From the NCBI GenBank assembly GCA_023078685.1, contig JALGAS010000002.1, positions 2,666,001 through 2,730,000 on the forward strand: a DNA stretch of 64,000 bases. The letters run 5' to 3'. The translations under genes were made by a program, and so were the position numbers. The notes beneath the pieces are model-generated. The model was not told where the DNA came from. It saw only the letters and a list, made by a program, of their open reading frames with translations, and searched no databases. This DNA comes from Neopestalotiopsis rosae (Eukaryota; Ascomycota; Sordariomycetes; Amphisphaeriales; Sporocadaceae). Every line of letters begins with the position of its first letter. Position 1 is the stretch's first letter. Shown here one piece after another: positions 56,501 to 64,000 of the stretch.

Positions 56501-58896
56501 CACATACCAACGGATAGCCAACTGCTGCTGGCCATGCAAGACTGCAAACTCGCCCCATTTCTTGATGATCTGGGATTGACGTTCCCAGACACTGGGAAAA
56601 TACAGACAGAGCAAGATCAATGCTTCCATGAAGCGCTTGTGCGAGACATAGATCTCAATTGCATCATTCTGGTCGCCCATACCAATCATGATGGTCGCAG
56701 CTGCATGAATATCGCCACTCTCCAAGAGCCTTTGCACGTATGCTCGACCTAGTTTGTGTTGAGAAGCCTGGCCACCAATACCGCTCAGAGCAAGTAGCAT
56801 CCAATCAGAGGATGTCATGTTCTCCGACGAGGCAGTCATGATATCAGCATCGATGTCACCGAGCCATTTGGCCAGAAGAATTCGGCTTGAGGACCCATTT
56901 GGGTGTCTAGACATTTCATCTCGAACAAGGTCCTGAATCTCCTTGTTCCAGCCAAAGATTATACTCAGCATTTGTCTCCTGAGGTCATCATTAGTCAAAC
57001 GAGTCTGGTCAGCCAGCGGTGTTCGCTTGTAAGGGACATCATGAAGCCTGCTGCGAGTGAACTTGAAGAGGTCATGAACTTTGTTATCATCGGGACTTCT
57101 TGGAACCTCGTTTCTCAGGCGCGAGGGTCGGTGGCGACGAGAGGAAACATGCGAAGACGAGGTGACGGATGCCGAGCTAACGCTGCTGATAGAATAAGCA
57201 TCCTTGTCTCCGTAGGGAGGCATGGCGGAAGACCGCGTCGAGGAGGTGCCCATGGAGATGTAGGTGTTTTCCGTCATTCCACGAGACATGACCGACGGCG
57301 CCTGGCGGCCGCGGGTACTGGAGCCAGCCGAGGACTTGGACATGGTCGAAGCCTGGCTCCGCGATGACACTGGGCTTTGTGCCATATAGCGATCCTGCTC
57401 GTATGGATCGCTGGCGACATCAGCCCCACGAGCGATCCTTGCCAAGGGCGACATATGATCTTCATCGCTCTCAGATACCTCGGACGTGATGGGAACAGAT
57501 ACCGAATCCGAGTCGGTGGCGATAACAACAATCCCTTGTTCGACCTGCTCCTCGATAGAGACCGGGGGCGAGGGCGGTAAGAGGTTAGCTGGGTGCTGAA
57601 CATTGGCAACCATCAGCGACGGTGTGTTCAGGTCAAATTGCTGGACGGTGTTGTTGGCTCCCAGCGTGAACAAGCTGGCACCAGGCCCGTAGACGGCGAG
57701 GCCTCGCACATGCTCCAGTGTTGGAATGCTGTCATAGGTGACGTGTTTTGTTCGAACATCCCATGAGAGGGTCTCACTGTGGCGAGTGATGTCAGTCATC
57801 ATGTGGCTAAGCGCGCGCGTACATAAGGTGCATGGTATGTGTGTATACTTACTTTTCCGAGTACTGGATAATGCGGCCATTCTTGGACCATCCCATCCAG
57901 TTGGGTCCGTTTTGGAAATTATCTGTGCGCTTCAGTATTCTCACGACCTTGGCAGGATCGTCGCTGGTCGAAGACTTTGCCACGCTCCAGACCCGAAGAT
58001 CGCCGTCGTTGGTCTGTACCGCCAACATGTCTGATTTTTGGCGAGGCGAAGAAGCGTGCCAGGCCAAGTTGACAATGGGCGATGGCGCTCTCGAGGTGCT
58101 CAAATTGTGCAGGATTTGAAATCTTGGCTGCAAAGTTGCAATGAGAAGAGACCCATTTTGATATCTTTAAATGAAAGTCAGCAATGAGATGTCACATCTT
58201 GGGAGCCAGTTGACAGCTTACCCAATGGCAAATGTCCTGCAATCTGCTGCTGGAGCTAATGCCGTGACCGTTATTTGGTCAATTGTCCTTGCCGAGATGT
58301 GTTCCGATGTGGTAGGTTCAAATAGTATAATGCTTCCTTGAGAATTGCCTGCGCCCAAGTCAGCCTGATGTTGTGTGCAAAAGGTACACCTCATGAATTG
58401 CTTACCAAAAGCGACGTTTCCGTTACGCATCCAAGCTGCGCAAGTGAGGTTTTCATATGAGGCGAAACGCGCAACCTCGTCACCAGTCATCAAATCCCAA
58501 ACTATAGCCGTCATGTCCGCATCGTAGCTTACTACCAAACGGCCGGCGCCAATTTCGCTTTGCGTATCAACTGCTAATAATTGTACCTCGGCTGAATGCC
58601 TCGAAAAGCGCCTCTCTATTGTAAGGCTATCATGATGCGCAACGACAACGGAGGATCCCTCTGTGTAAAGTGTCTTAGTATATGACCCTTATTATTTCAA
58701 GTAGTGCTTGTGACTTACGACCATAAAGGAGCATGGAAGCTGTGGCGGCCGCAGGTTCAAAATATTTCATCATCGCCTTTGTCGGAGGGAAATCGCTTTG
58801 CTCTGCGACGACCTTTTCTTTTCTGGAAGATCTGCCAGCCGAGCTGACCGAGGTCTGCCGGTGGCGCGACATCGCCTGATGACTCGAGGAAGCCAT
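53530..58896 (-). CDS. Large WD40 / TPR-like scaffold protein, fungal conserved
   Basis: Six exons: 58896-58719, 58660-58406, 58348-58222, 58164-57853, 57776-56508, 56449-53530. The five introns are 57-76 nt with clean donors (GTAAGT, GTAAGC, GTATGT). All phases agree, giving 1686 residues. The N-terminal third is a WD40 propeller (SYDADMTAIVWDLMTGDEVA, FGNSQGSIILFEP, NDGDLRVWSVAK, LSWDVRTKHVTY). A disordered Ser-rich linker follows. Next is a helical TPR-like block, about 560-715 (RLLESGDIHAAATIMIGMGD, NDAIEIYVSHKRFMEALILL). The last ~950 residues are Ser/Arg/Pro-rich with proline runs and probably disordered, carrying many phosphorylatable SP/RxxS sites. The WD40 plus TPR order resembles Gemin5- or Sec31-type scaffolds; orthology to either is not claimed. 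Function unknown. Confidence 0.88.
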
Positions 58897-59550
58897 CGCA
58901 ACAATTTCAATCTAAAACGTCAAGTCAGCATATTACGAAATCAGGCGCAAACAAGAACCGGTGCTGCGATATCTTCAAGAGCTCGGGATGTGCATATCCC
59001 GAAAAGAGCCCTGATAGCCCCGAACGTGCTTTTTGTAGTACAAGCCCGTCAGAAAAAAAAACACTCACTTGAACGTGCGACTGTCTCCTCGAGAGGTCTC
59101 TGGGGTGACCTTAACAGGCGGGAAGGTGCACAATTTGGTTCACCAACATTACACACGATAATCAGCTGCCCGCTCCTGACCAATTCTTCTCTTTTCCCAA
59201 TGCCAGTGTAGCCGCGATTGAAAGGATTGAATGCGGAGGAACCAGCAGAGAGCGATGGCGATTGTTGTCACTCAGGTTGGACTGCTAGTGTACGTTGAGT
59301 GTGGATTATATCCCGTCTCTCGTTCTTTCCGGGCGATAATGGGTGGCAAAGACCGAATCTATATTGCGCTTTCCCTTCTCTCTTTTCTTATACCCGTTGC
59401 GCCACGTTTCTCGAGGTGTGGAAGAAGTATGTTGGGACGATGGAAGCCGGCAGAGAAGATTTAAGTTGTGTGCGGCGTCAAAGTATTTCTCGGGGTCGGG
59501 GTATTATCTGCCTTTTTTTCTCTCTCCCTCGTGGGATATGCGCGGGAAGC

Positions 59551-59602
59551 GTGAGTGTGTGCGTTGCGTTGCGTTGTGCTTGCGTGCGTGCGTGTGCGTG
59601 TT
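59551..59602. repeat. Alternating purine-pyrimidine TG/CG tract
   Basis: A run of gtgtgtgcgttgcg-type and tgcgtgcgtgcgtgtgcgtg sequence lies about 650 bp upstream of the WD40 gene start. It is simple sequence with Z-DNA potential. Confidence 0.75.
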
Positions 59603-62600
59603 AGTGACCGGTGTAACCAGCGACTATATATGCCACGACAGAGAGTCGGTGTGTACTGGCGCTTGTGAAGACTCGTGAGATTTGTCTCGTCTTTCTGGGA
59701 CCAGGAACCGAGCAATAGCAGGACAGCGAGCAATGAATGCAGCGTTCGCACTAGCAAGATGCAGAGAAGGGAGGAAGAAGAAAATATGGCCACCGAGAGG
59801 ACAAAAACCGGGGATGCGTGAGTGCAAATAAGTCTTCTATCGCTACGTTGAGAAGGTCAGCGCCTAAGACGACTCGTCCTGGCCTGTCAATGGCTCGAGG
59901 ATGCATATAGAAGCGAGCGGCCAAATCTAGAGCGGATTCGGGACGGCTAAGCCAAGGTCTACATGGTCCAGCATAGTAGCAGGGGTCTTGAGTTAGCCAG
60001 CCCAGTGCATGCCGAATTTGACCAGGGAGGGGGAGACCAGGGTCCTTGAACCAGCACACTGATGATCGCGAATACTAGGAGAGTGTGATGATTTGATAGT
60101 GACGGGCCTGGGTATTATGCAGTTGCTTGCTGCTACTATTAATGCTGCACACGCACCTGGCACCTACATACTGCTACTGTGCTACATGGAAGAGAGGCGG
60201 AGGAGGAGGATGAGGGGAGGGGGGGTTTAGGACCCCCCAAAACTGCATCTCAAGCAGTATGCAGGTAGGTACATATCAGTGCGCCGATATAATTAACTTT
60301 TGACTGCTATCGCATGGCACATTGTGGCTTTTCGGTGCTTTGGCATATTCGGGCTTTAGCTTCATCACTTGATGGGCGGGATAGCAGAGAACTATGAGAA
60401 CCAAGCCAAGCAGAGACTCTGGTTAGTCGCCGGAGAACGGAGGAGGATTCAACGTCGTCGTATGCTATGCTGATGTGGCTTTCAACGCCTCTCCGGCGGT
60501 GGCCCACGACTAAGCAGCAAAACAACGAATCTCATCGAGAGTTTGCACTTGTTGAGGCATATAAGACGCCTTCAGGATCCACTGATTGACCGTGATCCGA
60601 GGCATTTGGGCATGTTGACGATACCAGTGGGTGCTTGAGCAAGCCAACTTTGATCCTCTGTGAGATCCCGTGACGAGCGTGATGAGCCCGAGATCCAGTC
60701 AGGTCAGCGAGGCGCGTACTGTGTATCCCGTGATGAGGAGATCAGTATATCAGAGGTTGATAGCTTCCCAGGGCATGGCTCCTCACTGGAGTCTGACGAA
60801 ATGAGTACCCAGACTCGTTTGACTCGGTTGGGCCATACAATCAACCTTCTCTGGTGGGCATGAAGGGGCATGAATTGATGAATGGGCATCCATAGGCACC
60901 ATAGGCATTGATTCTGAATTGGCGGCTCTCAAGGGTTTGAGGGTGAGGACTAGGACCGGACTGGGGGTGGCTGGGATCCTGACTAGCTACACAGTAGTTT
61001 TTCTCAGCATTCTTTTGGCATTTCAACCAATATGGTGAATGACTGAGCGAACAGACGTTGGAAGAATGGGCATTGTTTGAGTGAACAATTAAAACTCGGT
61101 GGCTCCCCCGAGGATAGCGAGCAAAGAATAGCGAGGATTTGGCGTGTGGTTGGGCAGAGATGGGAAAGAGTCCCAAAAAGGGACGTCGTTCCTCGCAGTA
61201 GCGCGATGCTGTGAAAGGCGGTTACGCCTACCCATTGGCCAGCTTGTACTGGGGTTGGGGCAGATCTAGCGGGGTTGATTGGTTATAGGACGGCTGCTAA
61301 TGCCAGGCGCGGCGGCAAAGAAGCGTGACGAGAGCTATCGTTGGTCCGCGGCGGCAAGGGTGAACAAGGGTCTCGTCGTTTAAAAAGAGAAAATCTGAAA
61401 TAATCACTGGTAAAGACTGGGGCTTTTTTGGCTGTGCTGAGTAGCAAGCAGTCAAAACTGTTTGATCTTTTTTGGTTCCTTTCCAAATCTTGATAATGGA
61501 TTTGTCTGGAGCTTCATGCTCGCTCGCAGCTTGATGCCATGATGTGATTGTTTTGGAGGCGGCTTCTCCACAGAGTTGTGCACATGGCCATGAATATAGA
61601 TAGCATAACTCTTCCAGACCACCACAAGCAAACAGTTTGATGCACGCACATACCTTGCATACATAGCTACTTGTACATACATGATGCACTGTACCTCTGT
61701 TGCGATGCCCAAAACTTGTTCATGCATCGCCAATTGGCCTTTTCGTTTTTATTCATTGCCTTTACCTTGGATTTGATGCTACGTACCCCACCGCTGGGAG
61801 TTGACTGGGTTAGTTATCCGAAGTCGTCCTCGTCCCTCTTCACCGTTGATGGGTGCCAACGTGTGCGTGTCTGAGCAACACGATAAATACTTAAATGAAT
61901 GAATGGATACCCATGTTCATTTTTTTGCCATCTATCCAAGGTAGACACGGCAACGTGCTGCACAGCAACTCGTGGCCCAGGTAAGTGCGCCCAACCGAGA
62001 TCGCGTGTCGAGAGAATAAGAAATATATTTCCGTTTACTTTCCTTGGCCTCATGTCGGTAACATGATGGAAGGCGGGTTCGGTTTTGTTGGATCTCGACG
62101 TACGGAGTATGACTGTATGACTGCCTGACCTAGTTATGTATGAATGTGTATACTATATGCACTAACGGCATCAAGCAAGCAATTCATTCATTCCATCAAG
62201 CACTCGCACGAAAAGCACATGCCTATCTACGAATCTTGTTTGCCATGTCCGTTTTGTCTTCATCCAATCGCTCTAGGTGAACTGCCATCGTCCGGGATAT
62301 TTCGATAATGTGCTCGTTTTGACTAATGTAGAGGACCGTAAATCTATGCCCAAGAATGCGATCACGCGGTCGCTCTTGCTTACACGCGGGATACCGAAAC
62401 AGGTGAATGACCGAGGGAGAGCCAAAGAGAGCCAAATCATAAATGGACCTTGAAATTGACAAGGTCAAACATTGCGGTCACTGGCTGGGTTGTGCCTTCC
62501 GTGCTTCCAATCAATCAATTAGTTTCTTGCAAATCTAATCAATCGAAGATAATCGTCGTCCTCGTCTAGAAAGAAATCACCTTGACATCGGACCACACAC

Positions 62601-63785
62601 AACCCATTGCTCTCCGTCTATCGCCTGTCTCTTGCCTCTCTCCCTCCCTCTCTCTCTTTCAAGATCCTCTCGGCCGCAACGTCGCTTTTGCTCCTTGCTC
62701 AATGGGAATATCCTATGCGCACAGGCAAGATTCTTCCGATTCCTATCATCTGCATTCGCCTCTCTCTTGTTGCACGCCTGCGAACCTGGCGATATCTGCT
62801 TCATTGGACGCTCATGCAGATGATTCATTTACCATCTGCGGTCGGGATTGGACACAAACGTCTTTTCCTGATGTATGTACAACGCAGAATTTCTTGCGTT
62901 GCGCTGGCCGTTACCCCGCGGCCCTTCTTTTCTGTTCATCTGCTTGGGTTGTCATGTTGCACGCATCTTTCGAAAGTACGATTCGGAGCAAAAAAAGAAG
63001 CGAAGCACGGGAACATCAACGCTTGCACAATCCGGAGAATCTGCAAAGGCGGCCAGTAGCTCCAGATATGGGATCGGTAATGCATCTCACCCAATGGCTT
63101 TGCCGTGAAGTGTTCCCTTCTCTCTATGCTCCTCCAACGATGGCCCTGGGTCCCTTGCATTTGTGCGACCCTTCTAATCACTACCTACTACACTGGCTAG
63201 TTTGTGTGTAACGAGTCTTGCAAAATAGTCGCGGATGGTGTGCAGGTGCTATGTTACTTTCTCTCGTTGCATTTTTTTCTTTTTCTTTTTTTTTCTTTTT
63301 CTCTCTTCTTCTATCCTCCACCTCCCCTATTGACACGCCTGCACATCATAATTTTTCTCTTCTCGGCACCATTTGCACCACATGGGCTTTGCTGCAATGT
63401 TGCCCATTATCATCATGATGCGCAGAGATCCATCAACCATCAGGTCGCTATTGAAAAATTCTGCAATTGCTCAATCAGTTCCCACCATCCTTGCCGAATT
63501 TCGCTTGTGGCCGCGCCATGACATCCAAAGTGCGTACATGACGGGCAAGGGGAGCAGCCGAGTCGGTAAAAAGTCGTATGGGCTGCAATGTAAGTAGTAT
63601 ATGGGTGGTGCACAGCTTTTCAAACCACCACACCACCCACAACAGACCCACGGGTCTTTCATGCCAGGCACTCAGCAATCCATCTGCCCAAAAGGAGGGT
63701 TCATGATTCCTACGCTCACAACTGGGAATATCAGCCTCGCCTCGCTGAACTCACTAACGGAGCCGCGGAAGAGGATCAGCTCCCG

Positions 63786-63815
63786 CCCCTTACGAGACTT
63801 AGATCTCGTAGGGGG
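63786..63815. repeat. Inverted repeat, 12-bp arms with 6-nt loop
   Basis: Arms CCCCTTACGAGA and TCTCGTAGGGGG pair over 12 positions with a single T-G wobble, separated by cttaga. It would form a stable hairpin in RNA or DNA. Confidence 0.8.
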
Positions 63816-64000
63816 GACGGGTTGGTGCTTTTCTGTGATACCCTGTTGAATGAAACCTGGGGGCTATTTTCTTGAGGACTAGGTTGGAAAGGTTGCACCT
63901 TTTTCTCTGTGAGGTCATAAGTTCCCGCAGGTCCGGATCCTTTTTCAGAGAGAGTCGTCTTATTTCAGTTAATCTGGGGCTTCCCGTTGCTACAGAAGAT

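Larger units (their letters stand above)
58897..64000. other. 5.1-kb right end without a convincing gene
   Basis: It starts with the promoter of the WD40 gene, which has an alternating TG/CG tract at 59551-59602. Later there are two G/C hairpins (60220-60238 and 63786-63815). Open frames at 61297-61689 and 62582-63211 overlap other frames and resemble nothing known. A gene starting beyond 64000 may use this end as its flank. Confidence 0.45.

Noticed and set aside
62582..63211. 209-codon plus-strand frame near the right end
   Set aside because: Overlapped by other open frames of similar length, no domain, T/C-rich simple sequence; no splice structure seen.

Overview
This 64-kb window comes from a filamentous ascomycete, most likely a Sordariomycete and probably Hypocreales. 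The class is an inference from gene content and style; no taxonomic search was possible. The genes have short introns (48-107 nt) with GTRNGT donors, CTRAY branch points and YAG acceptors. The families are typically fungal: a GH72 GPI-anchored glucanosyltransferase, fungal RGS proteins, a PRPP synthetase with a long internal insertion, and a secreted Thr/Val repeat protein. There are no operons, CRISPR arrays, rRNA genes or recognisable transposons. One degraded tRNA-like stretch was rejected.

Layout. 1-1469 (-): a surface repeat protein running off the left edge. 2783-3856 (+): a membrane-anchored SDR dehydrogenase. 5849-7681 (+): a protein-kinase-like pseudokinase. 12188-13604 (+): GPI-anchored beta-1,3-glucanosyltransferase (3 exons). 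14534-15532 (+): a cysteine-rich membrane protein (2 exons). 17805-18912 (+): an RGS protein (2 exons). About 19347-21143 (-): a multi-exon hypothetical with zinc-finger-like motifs, model uncertain. 23015-25504 (+): a membrane protein with a DUF4097-like beta-repeat ectodomain (3 exons). 25505-36334: a gene-poor tract of about 11 kb. 36335-38170: an almost ATG-free leader. 38171-39250 (+): an RgsA-like RGS protein, followed in the same frame by another coding-looking block to 40072.

The right half is a dense housekeeping cluster. It holds CIA1 (-, frame disrupted), a Prs5-type PRPP synthetase (-), RNA polymerase III subunit RPC17 (+), an atypical Rho-like GTPase with a CAAX box (-), tRNA pseudouridine synthase PUS3/DEG1 (+), the PIG-H/Gpi15 subunit of GPI-GlcNAc transferase (-) and a 1686-residue WD40/TPR-like scaffold (-, 6 exons). 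From 58897 to the right end I see no convincing gene.

Most unusual signals: (1) the rgsA-like locus combines a roughly 11-kb gene-free upstream tract, about 1.7 kb with no sense-strand ATG, a single 3-codon uORF, and an in-frame TAG that splits two coding blocks; (2) the essential CIA1 gene is broken by a 15-bp tandem duplication and two frame changes inside one WD repeat; (3) the Rho-like GTPase lacks the usual switch motifs; (4) PUS3 has two in-frame starts, the upstream one adding a presequence-like extension.
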